Shown one piece after another: positions 1 to 11,527 of a stretch of 64,000 nucleotides of DNA (position 1 is its first letter; each line of letters starts with the position of its first letter). Below the pieces are notes generated by a model. That model was given only the letters and a program-made list of their open reading frames with translations. It did no database searches and had not been told where the DNA came from. Where the stretch lies: contig NZ_FOIT01000004.1 in NCBI RefSeq assembly GCF_900110815.1, forward strand, positions 1-64,000, read 5' to 3'. This DNA comes from Aliicoccus persicus (GTDB lineage Bacteria > Bacillota > Bacilli > Staphylococcales > Salinicoccaceae). The position numbers and the translations under genes are program-made.

Positions 1-8
1 AGTAATTG

Positions 9-123
9 TCCGGTGACGATTGCGGAGAGGCCACACCTGTTTCCATGCCGAACACAGTCGTTAAGCTCTCCAGCGCCGATGGTAGTTGGATGTACGTCCC
101 GTGAGAGTAGGACGTCGCCGGGC
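9..123 (+). rRNA. rrf: 5S ribosomal RNA
   Basis: The 115-nt stretch matches staphylococcal 5S rRNA. It has the conserved ATGCCGAACACAG loop, GTTAAGCTCTCCAGCG, and GATGGTAGT, and its two ends (TCCGGTGAC and GTCGCCGGGC) pair as helix I. It is the last gene of an rRNA operon whose 16S and 23S genes would lie upstream of the window. An intrinsic terminator follows directly. The ends were placed by comparison with the 115-nt staphylococcal 5S and could be off by one or two bases. Confidence 0.95.
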
Positions 124-128
124 GAATG

Positions 129-159
129 AAGACCTTCCTTAATTGGGAGGTCTTTTTTT
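129..159 (+). terminator. Intrinsic terminator of the rRNA operon
   Basis: A 10-bp stem (AAGACCTTCC with GGGAGGTCTT, one G-U pair) closes a 6-nt loop and runs into seven T residues, immediately after 5S rRNA. Confidence 0.9.
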
Positions 160-227
160 ATTGCACTGACAGGCAGTATAAAAACATGTTACACTCAATC
201 CATAATATTGCGATAGGTGAATAGAAT

Positions 228-1475
228 ATGCGTAAAAAGCTTATAGAACAGCTGAATGAACTAGAACAACATCGAGCGATTTCATTGCATGTACCTGGCC
301 ATAAAAATAGTACGATCGGTCATTTGGATATATTAGATATCGCTCATGATAAGACAGAGATAGTTGGTTTGGATAATCTGCATGAACCAGAAGAAGTATT
401 GATGGATTTGAATGATTTTCTATCGGAAAAATATAAAGGATACATCGCGCAAGTACTGACGAACGGATCGACAACAGGTATCATTGCGGCCATTCTTGCG
501 TACAAAGAAATTGCAAATAGGTATATCATCATGCATAATGCACACAAGTCGGTGCATCATGGCATTGATTTAGCGCACCATGAACCGGTGATTACAAATT
601 CTATATATGATATAGATCTTCTACCAAATGATATCGTCATCGTGACGTATCCGACGTATGAAGGACGTACAGAAGATATAGAACGAATTATAGAGCATGT
701 GCATGGTTGTGGTGCGTATATCATCGTCGATGAAGCACATGGCGCACATTTTGATATCACACCGAAATTCCCAAAGTCTGCGATGAATTTTGATGCAGAT
801 ATCGTCATTCAGTCGTATCATAAAATGTTGCCTGCTTTGACGATGGGATCTGTTATTTTCGTAAATAATCGTAATATATCTACATATAGGCATGTGATGA
901 AGTATGTCAATTATATCGAAACATCCAGTCCGTCATATTTAGTGATGGCATCCATAGAAAGTGCACATGAATTTTATTTGAATTATTCAGATGAATTATT
1001 CTTTTTGAAGCGCCAAATGATATTTGATGCATTAAAGCAGGTGGGATGTATTGTAGGGCCCCAAGATGATCCTGCGAAGCTGCTTGTCAAACATCGTGAA
1101 CATACAGTATATGAATTGGAACAGGCACTAATTGATAGTCATATATACCCTGAGATGACGACAGAAGATGGCGTCCTGTTCATTTTACCGCTATCGCACG
1201 AGGATGATCGATATCCGTATCATGTACTGTTATCACGGTTAGAAGCACTCAACTTTGTTAAAAATGATATAAAAACGAATGATGAACTGTATCTGTTATC
1301 GAATAAAGTATGCATTCAACATATCATTCCGTATCCACCAGGTGTACCGTTCGTTAGAAAAGGTGAGGTAATTACTGCGGGTGATGTGAAAACACTCATT
1401 CATTTGTATCAGAATCGTGTTAAAATAGAAGGAGTAACGAGTAACATAGAATATTATATAGATAGGGAACGTTGA
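228..1475 (+). CDS. Orn/Lys/Arg decarboxylase-family PLP enzyme (YaaO-like)
   Basis: The 415-residue protein belongs to the fold-type I PLP family of the basic amino acid decarboxylases. It has the N-terminal HVPGHK motif (about residues 21-26), the VDEAHGAH cofactor-binding segment (about 168-175) and the SYHKML motif (about 201-206), whose lysine would form the Schiff base. It is clearly shorter than the large biosynthetic decarboxylases and also shorter than B. subtilis YaaO as I remember it. The substrate cannot be read from sequence. The same gene lies between the rRNA operon and tmk in Staphylococcus. The ATG follows a modest GATAGGTGA ribosome site; tmk starts 4 nt after the stop, so the two are probably co-transcribed. 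Confidence 0.85.
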   Translation: MRKKLIEQLNELEQHRAISLHVPGHKNSTIGHLDILDIAHDKTEIVGLDNLHEPEEVLMDLNDFLSEKYKGYIAQVLTNGSTTGIIAAILAYKEIANRYIIMHNAHKSVHHGIDLAHHEPVITNSIYDIDLLPNDIVIVTYPTYEGRTEDIERIIEHVHGCGAYIIVDEAHGAHFDITPKFPKSAMNFDADIVIQSYHKMLPALTMGSVIFVNNRNISTYRHVMKYVNYIETSSPSYLVMASIESAHEFYLNYSDELFFLKRQMIFDALKQVGCIVGPQDDPAKLLVKHREHTVYELEQALIDSHIYPEMTTEDGVLFILPLSHEDDRYPYHVLLSRLEALNFVKNDIKTNDELYLLSNKVCIQHIIPYPPGVPFVRKGEVITAGDVKTLIHLYQNRVKIEGVTSNIEYYIDRER

Positions 1476-1479
1476 TGTT

Positions 1480-2438
<959 letters not shown>

Positions 2439-2443
2439 TCTAC

Positions 2444-3355
2444 ATGCAAACAATACCGGTTAAAACGTTACTTGAGCGTATCATAGACAATGATCGATTG
2501 AGTCATACGTATATGTTTGAAGGTGACTCAATTGAAACGATGAAGCGTTATGCAGAGTACTTTGCGCTGCTCATCCTTGGTGATACGTCACATAACAAAA
2601 TGTTGATTGAAACACGCAATCATCCAGATTATCAGTATGTTTCTTCTGATGAACCGACGATAAAAAAACAACAAATCGAACAACTTGTACATCAGATGTA
2701 TCATAAACCTGTCGCCGCACCGTATAAAGTATATGTCATTGAAGCGTTTGAAAAACTTACACTTCAAGCAGAGAACAGTATTCTAAAATTTCTAGAAGAG
2801 CCACCAGATAAAACGATAGCAATACTCTTAACTGTGGATAAATCACAGATATTACCAACAATTCATTCTAGAAGCCAACATATTCACATCAAAAGGGAAC
2901 AAGATGATAGTAGCGCGCACTTGAACCATTTACATGATACAGATAAGCATATCGTCCAAACACTTGGCATGAACGCGATGCATATCTCACAACTTGAAGA
3001 TAATTTTCATGAAATGATAAAAGCAACAAAGCAGTTTACAGTGCGATGGTTACAAGATGATCCGCATGCGCTAATCGACTTAATTGGCCTAGTGGAACTT
3101 GCACCTGAGCGACGTGATTATCCCATCTTGTTACAATTGATGGATGGTATCGTCAGACAATGCTTACACCAAGTGTTAGATTTGAAGATGGAGAAAGCGT
3201 TCAATGATATAGATATCACACAAATTAGCCCGCACATAAGTGCTGAGCGATTGACGCGTATGTTGGATGAAATCACGACGGCGAACCGTTTGCTGACATC
3301 TAATGTCAACGTGATGCTCGTGTTTGAAAGTATGGTAATTTCTTCGAAAGGTTGA
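2444..3355 (+). CDS. holB: DNA polymerase III subunit delta prime
   Basis: The protein is a subunit of the clamp loader, which places the beta clamp on DNA during replication. The 303 residues start MQTIPVKTLLERI and contain the SHTYMFEGD segment and a FEKLTLQAENSILKFLEEPP motif (about residues 105-124) that is diagnostic of HolB/DnaX-like clamp-loader subunits. There is no good P-loop, as expected for delta prime. The reading frame is open further upstream to 2297, but that part overlaps darA, so the ATG at 2444 is used; its ribosome site is weak, suggesting coupling to darA, which ends 5 nt earlier. Confidence 0.93.
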   Translation: MQTIPVKTLLERIIDNDRLSHTYMFEGDSIETMKRYAEYFALLILGDTSHNKMLIETRNHPDYQYVSSDEPTIKKQQIEQLVHQMYHKPVAAPYKVYVIEAFEKLTLQAENSILKFLEEPPDKTIAILLTVDKSQILPTIHSRSQHIHIKREQDDSSAHLNHLHDTDKHIVQTLGMNAMHISQLEDNFHEMIKATKQFTVRWLQDDPHALIDLIGLVELAPERRDYPILLQLMDGIVRQCLHQVLDLKMEKAFNDIDITQISPHISAERLTRMLDEITTANRLLTSNVNVMLVFESMVISSKG

Positions 3356-3362
3356 GGTAATC

Positions 3363-4163
3363 ATGAGAATAATTACAGCAACATACCCGGACTTTCTACA
3401 AAAAGTATATATTGAAGCGACCGATGTAGATTTAAACTATGATGATTATATAATTGTAGAAACTTCTCGTGGCAACGAGCTTTTAAAGGTACTCAAGCCA
3501 CCCTATGAAGTCTCAGAGGATGATATTGTTGAAGCAGAAGGTAAAATGCTACGCATTTCGACTGCTGAGGATATGGAGCGTTATGAATCGAACAAATTAA
3601 AGGCAATGACGGCATATGATTATGCGAATGGTGCAATCAAAGAACAAGCGCTTGATATGCACTTGGTCAACGCTAAATATACGCTTGATCAGAAGAAGTT
3701 AATATTTAACTTTACAGCAACTGAACGTATTGATTTTAGAGAGCTCGTAAAAGTTTTAGCAAATAAATACCGCACGCGCATTGAACTTAGACAAATTAGT
3801 GTGAGAGATGAGGCGAAGTACCTAGGTGGTATCGGACCATGTGGACGAGCCCATTGCTGTTCGACATTTCTAGGTGACTTCATTCCGGTGAGTATTCAAA
3901 TGGCAAAAAACCAAGATTTATCACTATCACCGACAAGAATCTCTGGTGCGTGTGGCCGCTTGATGTGTTGCTTAAACTATGAGGATGAGTATTATGAAGA
4001 TACACGAAATAAAATGCCAGACGTCGGACAGTCGATCGACACACCAAATGGTCGAGGAAAAGTGATCGGTATCAACATATTAGACCTTGTTGTACAAGTA
4101 AAATATGAAGATGATTACATCAGAGAATATCATCAGGATGAACTAGAAGCTGAAGAGGTGTAA
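3363..4163 (+). CDS. ricT: PSP1-domain protein RicT (YaaT)
   Basis: In B. subtilis, RicT (YaaT) works with RicA and RicF as an Fe-S complex that steers RNase Y cleavage. The 266-residue protein carries the PSP1 domain and its conserved cysteines: GPCGRAHCC around residues 158-166 and CGRLMCCLNYED around 197-208, which are the likely cluster ligands. It follows holB by 7 nt and precedes yabA by 2 nt, the order conserved in Bacillales. A GAGG ribosome site precedes the ATG. Confidence 0.93.
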   Translation: MRIITATYPDFLQKVYIEATDVDLNYDDYIIVETSRGNELLKVLKPPYEVSEDDIVEAEGKMLRISTAEDMERYESNKLKAMTAYDYANGAIKEQALDMHLVNAKYTLDQKKLIFNFTATERIDFRELVKVLANKYRTRIELRQISVRDEAKYLGGIGPCGRAHCCSTFLGDFIPVSIQMAKNQDLSLSPTRISGACGRLMCCLNYEDEYYEDTRNKMPDVGQSIDTPNGRGKVIGINILDLVVQVKYEDDYIREYHQDELEAEEV

Positions 4164-4165
4164 TT

Positions 4166-4459
4166 GTGCGACAAGAACAGTTATTAAATTACATCGTGCA
4201 ATTAGAAGAAAAGCTCAGCATGATGGACAAAGATTTAAATGAAGTTAAACATGCGGTCGTTGATCTCATAGAGGAAAATATTACATTGCAAAAACAACTC
4301 GAACATTATCAAAATGTCCATGGTGAACCGCATGATACGTCATATAAGGACAATACGTTGCAAAACTTATATGATGAAGGCTTTCACGTATGTAGCACGT
4401 TGTTTGCAAGTCCGAGAAATGGCGAAGCATGTATCTTTTGTGGTGAATTTATAAATTAA
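4166..4459 (+). CDS. yabA: Replication initiation control protein YabA
   Basis: YabA binds DnaA and the beta clamp DnaN and restrains re-initiation of replication. The 97 residues show an N-terminal coiled coil (EEKLSMMDKDLNEVK and a leucine-rich continuation, about residues 14-50) for tetramer formation, and a C-terminal zinc motif with HVC (about 77-79) and CIFC (about 91-94). The start is GTG at 4166, 2 nt after the ricT stop, with GAAGAGGTG as ribosome site inside the ricT end. A small terminator hairpin begins within the stop codon. Confidence 0.93.
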   Translation: MRQEQLLNYIVQLEEKLSMMDKDLNEVKHAVVDLIEENITLQKQLEHYQNVHGEPHDTSYKDNTLQNLYDEGFHVCSTLFASPRNGEACIFCGEFIN

Positions 4460-4480
4460 AGCGGCGATGCCGCTTTTTAT
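4458..4480 (+). terminator. Intrinsic terminator after yabA
   Basis: An 8-bp perfect stem (AAAGCGGC with GCCGCTTT), a 3-nt loop and a T-rich tail. It may only partly separate the tmk-yabA group from the next gene, which lies 40 nt downstream. Confidence 0.75.
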
Positions 4481-4499
4481 TTTGTTTAGGAGGTGTCAC

Positions 4500-5225
4500 A
4501 TGATAAAACCACACGAGCGCATTGATGAATTATTCAGAGAAAATATGAAAATCATTCAAAGTAGAGAAGTGTTTTCATATTCCGTAGATGCGCTATTATT
4601 AGCAGATTTTGTGACACTGAGAAAACGCGATAGCATCATTGATTTGTGCTCGGGCAACGGCGTTATCCCATTGTTATTATCACATCGCACGGACCAACCA
4701 ATCGAAGGTTTGGAAATACAAGCACCACTCGTTGATATGGCGAAACGCAGCATTGCTTTAAATGAAAAAGAGGATCAGATCAACATTGTTGAAGGCGACC
4801 TAAATGATATTAAAGCGTACTTTCCACATTCATCATTCGACGTTATCACAGTTAACCCACCATATTTCACACCAGATCAACCATTAAAAATTCGTGACGC
4901 ACATGCGTATGCACGACACGAACTGTTGACAACGCTCGAGCAAGTCGTCTCTGCATGTAAACACCTCGTTAAAAACAAAGGCCGATTATTCATGGTGCAC
5001 CGTGCTGAACGTAGCATGGAAGTGATACATACTTTGATGCAAGCAGGGTTCAGAGTGACGCGCACGCAATACGTCTACAATGCACCGAAGTCAGATAGTG
5101 CATTATTCGTGTTGATTGAGGCAGTTTATCATTCTAAGGCATATGTGAAAGTGTTGCCGGCATTTTACATTTATGACAACAATAGTGAATACTCGAAGGA
5201 AATGCTTGAGGTGTATTATGGCTAA
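4500..5225 (+). CDS. tRNA1(Val) (adenine(37)-N6)-methyltransferase-like protein (YabB/TrmN6)
   Basis: This SAM-dependent methyltransferase belongs to the YabB/TrmN6 group, whose characterised E. coli member methylates A37 of tRNA1(Val). The 241 residues have the SAM-binding motif [13 protein letters not shown] (about 46-58) and the catalytic NPPYF motif (about 120-124) typical of N6-adenine methyltransferases. The ATG at 4500 follows a strong AGGAGGTG site. It overlaps the GIY-YIG gene by 8 nt, and the two are neighbours throughout Bacillales. The exact tRNA target in this organism is inferred from the family. Confidence 0.88.
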   Translation: MIKPHERIDELFRENMKIIQSREVFSYSVDALLLADFVTLRKRDSIIDLCSGNGVIPLLLSHRTDQPIEGLEIQAPLVDMAKRSIALNEKEDQINIVEGDLNDIKAYFPHSSFDVITVNPPYFTPDQPLKIRDAHAYARHELLTTLEQVVSACKHLVKNKGRLFMVHRAERSMEVIHTLMQAGFRVTRTQYVYNAPKSDSALFVLIEAVYHSKAYVKVLPAFYIYDNNSEYSKEMLEVYYG

Positions 5226-5502
5226 CTGTTACGTCTATATTTTAGAGTGTCATGATGGGACGCTGTACACGGGCTACACCGTCGATGTTGCAAAACGCGT
5301 CGATACGCATAATGCAGGACTTGGTGCAAAGTATACACGTGCCCGATTACCAGTCACATTGAAGTACCAGGAATTATGCGAATCAAAAAGCGCAGCGATG
5401 AAGCGTGAAATACAAATTAAAAAATTATCAAGAATACAAAAATTACAGTTGATAAGGGGTGAAGCAGATGCACTTGTACATCACTGGGACGCCGATCGGT
5501 AA
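5218..5502 (+). CDS. GIY-YIG nuclease-fold protein (YazA/UPF0213 family)
   Basis: The 94-residue protein is a stand-alone GIY-YIG domain. The motif reads YVYIL (residues 4-8) and LYTGYT (residues 15-20), with the conserved arginine in a VAKRVDTHN segment and a C-terminal [10 protein letters not shown] helix. No function has been assigned to this short family beyond the nuclease fold. It overlaps the upstream methyltransferase by 8 nt and the start of rsmI by 35 nt, an unusually deep overlap that suggests the three are translated as a coupled set. The ATG at 5218 has GAGGTG 7 nt upstream. Confidence 0.88.
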   Translation: MANCYVYILECHDGTLYTGYTVDVAKRVDTHNAGLGAKYTRARLPVTLKYQELCESKSAAMKREIQIKKLSRIQKLQLIRGEADALVHHWDADR

Positions 5503-6292
5503 CTTGGATGATATGACGTTTCGAGCGGTCGAAACGTTGAAATCGGTCGATGCAATTTTGTGTGAGGACACGCGTAATACACGAAAGTTAACGACACATT
5601 TTAATATCGATACACCACTCTTTGCGTATCATGACCACAATAAGACAGAGATTGAGGATAAACTTATTTCGGACATGAAACGTGGTAAAACATTTGCACT
5701 CGTCAGCGATGCGGGCATGCCACTCGTCTCAGATCCGGGATATGAACTCGTCCGTCGCATGCAAGATGAGGCACTGGAATTTTGCGTCATCCCTGGACCA
5801 AGCGCTTACTTATCAGCCGTTGTCGCTTCAGGCATACCAAGCTTTCAGTTCACCTTCTTTGGATTTTTACCACGCAGTCCAAAGAAGAAACGCGAAACGA
5901 TGGATGAGATTATGAATCACCGGTATACGAGTGTGCTCTATGAATCACCACATAAAATCAAAGAGACGATGAAGCTGATCACGAATCATGACCCTCATAG
6001 AGAGACTAGCATTTCAAGAGAGATCACGAAGAAATTCGAGCAGCACGTACGTGCTGAAGCAAGTGAACTTCTCGAGATGCTGGGAACAGACATACCAATA
6101 AAAGGTGAGTATGTTATCGTCATTGCACCATCAGAAGAAGAAGTTGTTGAAGCATTCGAGACGACGCCTCTTGAAGCAGTCAAAGCATTGATCGAAGCGG
6201 GCGAAAAGCCAAATAGAGCTATTAAAGATGTTGCAAACGAACGGGGATTGAAGCGTCAAGACTTGTATGATGCGTATCATAAAGAGAAGTAG
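5468..6292 (+). CDS. rsmI: 16S rRNA (cytidine(1402)-2'-O)-methyltransferase
   Basis: RsmI 2'-O-methylates C1402 in the decoding centre of 16S rRNA. The 274 residues begin [17 protein letters not shown], the family hallmark, followed by [26 protein letters not shown] (about residues 83-98) and a PGPSA loop, all part of the tetrapyrrole-methylase fold. The C-terminus carries the RsmI helical domain with [11 protein letters not shown]. The ATG at 5468 follows AAGGGGTGAAG; a GTG three codons earlier is in frame. The gene ends before a terminator shared with the convergent abrB. Confidence 0.95.
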   Translation: MHLYITGTPIGNLDDMTFRAVETLKSVDAILCEDTRNTRKLTTHFNIDTPLFAYHDHNKTEIEDKLISDMKRGKTFALVSDAGMPLVSDPGYELVRRMQDEALEFCVIPGPSAYLSAVVASGIPSFQFTFFGFLPRSPKKKRETMDEIMNHRYTSVLYESPHKIKETMKLITNHDPHRETSISREITKKFEQHVRAEASELLEMLGTDIPIKGEYVIVIAPSEEEVVEAFETTPLEAVKALIEAGEKPNRAIKDVANERGLKRQDLYDAYHKEK

Positions 6293-6322
6293 TAAAGAGA
6301 AAAACGAGCTGATACATAATAA

Positions 6323-6365
6323 AAAGCATACTTGACTCCTTTGTGAGAGCAAGTATGCTTTCTAT
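6323..6365. terminator. Bidirectional intrinsic terminator between rsmI and abrB
   Basis: A perfect 12-bp stem (AAAGCATACTTG with CAAGTATGCTTT) with A residues on one side and T residues on the other, so it can stop transcription from both convergent genes. Confidence 0.85.
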
Positions 6366-6399
6366 ATTTATGTTTCAGACGCTATTGCATCTAAATCAT

Positions 6400-6681
6400 C
6401 TATACATTTGTATGTGACGCTTTTAATTCAGACATTAACATTTCAGCACCTTCAGGGCTCACTGTAATCTTCCCATCAAATAGTGAAATCGGATTGTCTG
6501 TGTCTTTTCCTGTCACAGCACACTTCTTACGTGAAGTGAACTTTTTCAAAACGATTTGATCTTTTTCTGTAAAAATTTCGAGCTCATCTTTGACCTCGAT
6601 ATCTAATATTCTACGTAATTCTATTGGTATAACGATTCGTCCAAGTTCGTCTACTTTTCTAACTATTCCTGTCGCTTTCAT
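6400..6681 (-). CDS. abrB: AbrB-family transition-state regulator
   Basis: The 93-residue protein has the swapped-hairpin AbrB DNA-binding domain at its N-terminus (MKATGIVRKVDELGRIVIP, residues 1-19, then ELRRILDI) and a C-terminal multimerisation part. AbrB in B. subtilis represses many stationary-phase genes; the targets here are unknown. The gene lies on the minus strand between rsmI and metG, as abrB does in B. subtilis. I start at 6681 because GGAGGTC lies about 5-12 nt upstream; a longer frame to 6699 adds six residues that are not family-like. Confidence 0.92.
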   Translation of the reverse strand: MKATGIVRKVDELGRIVIPIELRRILDIEVKDELEIFTEKDQIVLKKFTSRKKCAVTGKDTDNPISLFDGKITVSPEGAEMLMSELKASHTNV

Positions 6682-6847
6682 ATAAAAGACCTCCAACATC
6701 TAACAAAAGTTTAACTAGTATTTATTGTCAACTACGGTTATATTGCCAAAATATATTATAGTTGATTAGGAAGTAAATGAAGTATTCCTAAGAATATTAT
6801 GAGAATTTGCTAAATTGAAAAAATAGCTAAAAAAGGTTATCATCTAA

Positions 6848-8848
<2,001 letters not shown>

Positions 8849-8860
8849 AGGAGTTTTATG

Positions 8861-9631
8861 ATGTTAATTGATACACATGTCCATTTGAATGCTGACCATT
8901 ATGATGAAGACTTAGATGAAGTGATCGAACGCGCGCGTGAAGCGGGCGTCACGCATTTTGTCGTCATTGGTTTTGATAACAAAACGATCGACCGTACGAT
9001 GACACTCATCGATAAATACGACGATGTGTATGGTGTTATCGGTTGGCATCCGGTTGATGCAATTGATTGTACAGATGAAGACTTGGCACGTATTGAAGAA
9101 TTATCACAACATCCGAAGATTGTTGGTATCGGTGAAACGGGTCTTGATTATCATTGGGATAAATCACCGAAAGATGTGCAAAAAGAGATCTTTATCAAAC
9201 AGATTGAAATGGCAAAGCGCGTCAACTTACCGATCGTGATTCACAACCGTGATGCGACGGGTGACGTTGTTGATATTTTAGAAGAACACGGTGCTGAAGA
9301 AATTGGTGGTATCATGCATGCATTTAGTGGTTCTCCTGAAATTGCAGATCGTGTATTAAAGATGAACTTTATGATTTCACTGGGCGGTCCCGTTACGTTT
9401 AAAAATGCGAAACAGCCGAAAGAAGTTGCAATGCATGTACCACTCGATAAGTTGCTCGTTGAAACAGATGCACCATTTTTAACGCCGCATCCATATCGTG
9501 GTAAACGTAACGAACCAGCATATGTGAAGCTTGTTGCTGAGCAAATTGCTGAACTTCGTGAAGTCTCGTATGAGGAAGTTGCTAAAGCGACGAGCGAGAA
9601 CGCGAAGAAGATATACAACATTCAATCATAA
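8861..9631 (+). CDS. tatD: TatD-family metal-dependent DNase (YabD)
   Basis: This is a TIM-barrel metallohydrolase of the TatD family, with 3'-5' exonuclease activity in characterised members. The 256 residues have the metal ligands expected: DTHVHLN near residue 4, the GETGLDYH motif (about 91-98), the VIHNRDA histidine (about 127-133), MHAFSG (about 150-155) and VETDAPFL (about 203-210). I use the ATG at 8861, 7 nt from AAAGGAG; the ATG at 8858 is in frame and equally possible. It lies 12 nt after metG and is probably co-transcribed. Confidence 0.93.
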   Translation: MLIDTHVHLNADHYDEDLDEVIERAREAGVTHFVVIGFDNKTIDRTMTLIDKYDDVYGVIGWHPVDAIDCTDEDLARIEELSQHPKIVGIGETGLDYHWDKSPKDVQKEIFIKQIEMAKRVNLPIVIHNRDATGDVVDILEEHGAEEIGGIMHAFSGSPEIADRVLKMNFMISLGGPVTFKNAKQPKEVAMHVPLDKLLVETDAPFLTPHPYRGKRNEPAYVKLVAEQIAELREVSYEEVAKATSENAKKIYNIQS

Positions 9632-9661
9632 GATACGAATGTCCGAAATGAGGTTCACATA

Positions 9662-10219
9662 ATGACGAAACCTGTCATTAAAGAAGTAATTATAGTCGAA
9701 GGTCGAGATGATACACGCAGGCTGAAAGAAGTCGTGCAGTGTGAAACGCTCGAAACGAATGGCTCTGCAATCAATGAACAGACGATGTTGGAAATTGAAG
9801 TTGCAATGCGTACGCGCGGTGCCATTGTGCTGACAGATCCTGATTATCCTGGGAAACAGATTCGTTCTAAAATACGCAGTCGGTTTCCCAATATTAAAGA
9901 AGCATTTGTCGAACGGAAAAAAGCAGAAAGTAAACGCGGCAAGTTCGGCGTTGAACACGCAGGTGACGAAGAGATTTTGCGTGCATTGAGAGACGTATTA
10001 ACAAACAGTGCGCAAGTAGAAGCGTTGTATTCGTCACGTGATATGAGTTACTACAAACTCGCAGGACATCCGAAATCAAAGCAGCTCAGAATTAAAGTGT
10101 GTGAAGCACTCGGTATTGAGTATTCAAATGGCAAAGAGCTGCGCAACAAATTAAATCGTTATCAAATTCCCGTTTCAACTTTAGAGGCGGTGTTTACAGA
10201 AATAGGTGAGGACTATTAA
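9662..10219 (+). CDS. rnmV: Ribonuclease M5
   Basis: RNase M5 makes the final cuts that release mature 5S rRNA from its precursor. The 185 residues carry a Toprim domain with the catalytic glutamate in IIVEGRDD (residues 10-17) and the DPDYPGKQIR motif (about 60-69) that holds the metal-binding acidic pair. The C-terminal part is the RNase M5 domain. The ATG has a weak ribosome site. The gene overlaps the start of ksgA by 14 nt, as in other Bacillales, so a 5S and a 16S maturation factor are made together. Confidence 0.95.
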   Translation: MTKPVIKEVIIVEGRDDTRRLKEVVQCETLETNGSAINEQTMLEIEVAMRTRGAIVLTDPDYPGKQIRSKIRSRFPNIKEAFVERKKAESKRGKFGVEHAGDEEILRALRDVLTNSAQVEALYSSRDMSYYKLAGHPKSKQLRIKVCEALGIEYSNGKELRNKLNRYQIPVSTLEAVFTEIGEDY

Positions 10220-11102
10220 AGATATCGCAACGCCGACACGAACGAATGAAATACTAAAAAAACATGGACTCGTACTTAAGAAAAGTCTCGGTCAGAACTT
10301 TTTAGTCGAGAGCAATGTGATTCAGCAAGTCATTCGTAAAGCAAATATTACGAAACAAACGGCTGTTATTGAAGTCGGTCCAGGTATTGGCTCTTTAACT
10401 GAGCAGCTTGCACGTACTGCAGGTCATGTCATCGCATTTGAAATCGATCAGCGCCTGATTCCAATTTTAAACGATACACTGAGCCCGTATGACAACATCA
10501 CATTGATCAATGAAGATATATTAGAAGCGGATATCAGTGCTGCGATCGAAACGCATTTGGCTGAGTTTGATGAAGTAATCGTCGTCGCAAACTTACCGTA
10601 TTATATTACAACACCGATTCTCATGCATTTTTTAGAGTCTGGACTCGATATTAAACGCTATTACGTCATGATGCAAAAAGAAGTCGGTGAGCGCATTAGT
10701 GCCCGACCAGGAACGAAAAGTTATGGGTCTTTATCGATTGCAATTGATTTTTACACAGAAGCGCGCACTATCCAAGACGTGCCGAAGACAGTGTTTATGC
10801 CACCACCGAATGTTGATTCTATCATCATCGAACTGATAAAAAGAGACACGCCAAAAGTCGATGTCGAGTCACCAGAAGTGTTCTTTAAACTCACGCGTGG
10901 CGGATTCGTACAACGCCGCAAGACGATATTAAATTGCTATCAGACGATTTTTGAAAATGGAAAGAAAGAAAAAGATGCAATCAGACGTTTATTGGCAGCT
11001 GCTGAAATAGAAGAAAATCGACGTGGGGAATCACTCTCAATAGAGGAATATTATCGAATCTATAAAGCGTATCAATTACAAAATACTTTGAAACTGCTTT
11101 AA
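10206..11102 (+). CDS. ksgA: 16S rRNA (adenine(1518)-N6/adenine(1519)-N6)-dimethyltransferase
   Basis: KsgA dimethylates two adjacent adenines near the 3' end of 16S rRNA during 30S assembly. The 298 residues contain the KSLGQNFL motif (about 28-35), the SAM-binding VEVGPGIGSLTEQL segment (about 57-70), the acidic FEIDQRL loop and the catalytic NLPYY motif. The start is GTG at 10206, inside the 3' end of rnmV, with AATAGGTGAGG around it. The sequence aligns with staphylococcal KsgA to the C-terminus. Confidence 0.96.
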   Translation: MRTIKDIATPTRTNEILKKHGLVLKKSLGQNFLVESNVIQQVIRKANITKQTAVIEVGPGIGSLTEQLARTAGHVIAFEIDQRLIPILNDTLSPYDNITLINEDILEADISAAIETHLAEFDEVIVVANLPYYITTPILMHFLESGLDIKRYYVMMQKEVGERISARPGTKSYGSLSIAIDFYTEARTIQDVPKTVFMPPPNVDSIIIELIKRDTPKVDVESPEVFFKLTRGGFVQRRKTILNCYQTIFENGKKEKDAIRRLLAAAEIEENRRGESLSIEEYYRIYKAYQLQNTLKLL

Positions 11103-11140
11103 TTACCATTTCACATTAATTTAATGCGAATGTCATTAAA

Positions 11141-11169
11141 TTGACAAAATTGTTCGAATTTGATATAAT
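11141..11169 (+). promoter_or_regulatory. Consensus sigma-A promoter of veg
   Basis: TTGACA at 11141-11146 and TATAAT at 11164-11169 are both perfect consensus boxes with a 17-nt spacer. The veg promoter of B. subtilis is known to be very strong, and this site looks equally strong. Confidence 0.95.
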
Positions 11170-11191
11170 TCAGTTATGTGAGGTGGGGCTA

Positions 11192-11452
11192 ATGCCAAAT
11201 AATATTCCAGACATCAAAAAACTTCTTGATAGTCAATTGGGTAATCCAGTTTTACTCCGTGCGAATGGAGGGCGCAAGAAATTAATTGAAAGACGTGGGG
11301 TGCTTCGCGAAACATACCCTTCGGTGTTTATTGTTGAGCTTGACCAAGAGAAACATAACTTTGAGCGCGTGTCATATTCATATTCTGACATATTAACAGC
11401 AAATGTACAGGTGACTTTCTTTAATGACGAGTTAGAAGAAGTGCTTACATAA
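11192..11452 (+). CDS. veg: Veg protein, biofilm-associated regulator family
   Basis: Veg is a small protein with an SH3-like fold. In B. subtilis it stimulates biofilm gene expression through SinR. The 86 residues have the family core RANGGRKKLIERRGVL (about residues 23-38) followed by ETYPSVFIVELDQ. I start at the ATG at 11192, preceded by GAGGTGGGG; the frame is open further upstream but that part overlaps the promoter. It has its own promoter and terminator, so it is a single-gene transcript. Confidence 0.94.
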   Translation: MPNNIPDIKKLLDSQLGNPVLLRANGGRKKLIERRGVLRETYPSVFIVELDQEKHNFERVSYSYSDILTANVQVTFFNDELEEVLT

Positions 11453-11465
11453 CATATTTAAAGCC

Positions 11466-11497
11466 ACTGCTTATCTTTTAGATAAGCAGTTTTTTTA
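11466..11497 (+). terminator. Intrinsic terminator of veg
   Basis: A perfect 9-bp stem (CTGCTTATC with GATAAGCAG), a 5-nt loop and eight T residues. Confidence 0.93.
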
Positions 11498-11527
11498 TTG
11501 TGCTAAAATGTAGTTGGAGGTGTTTTA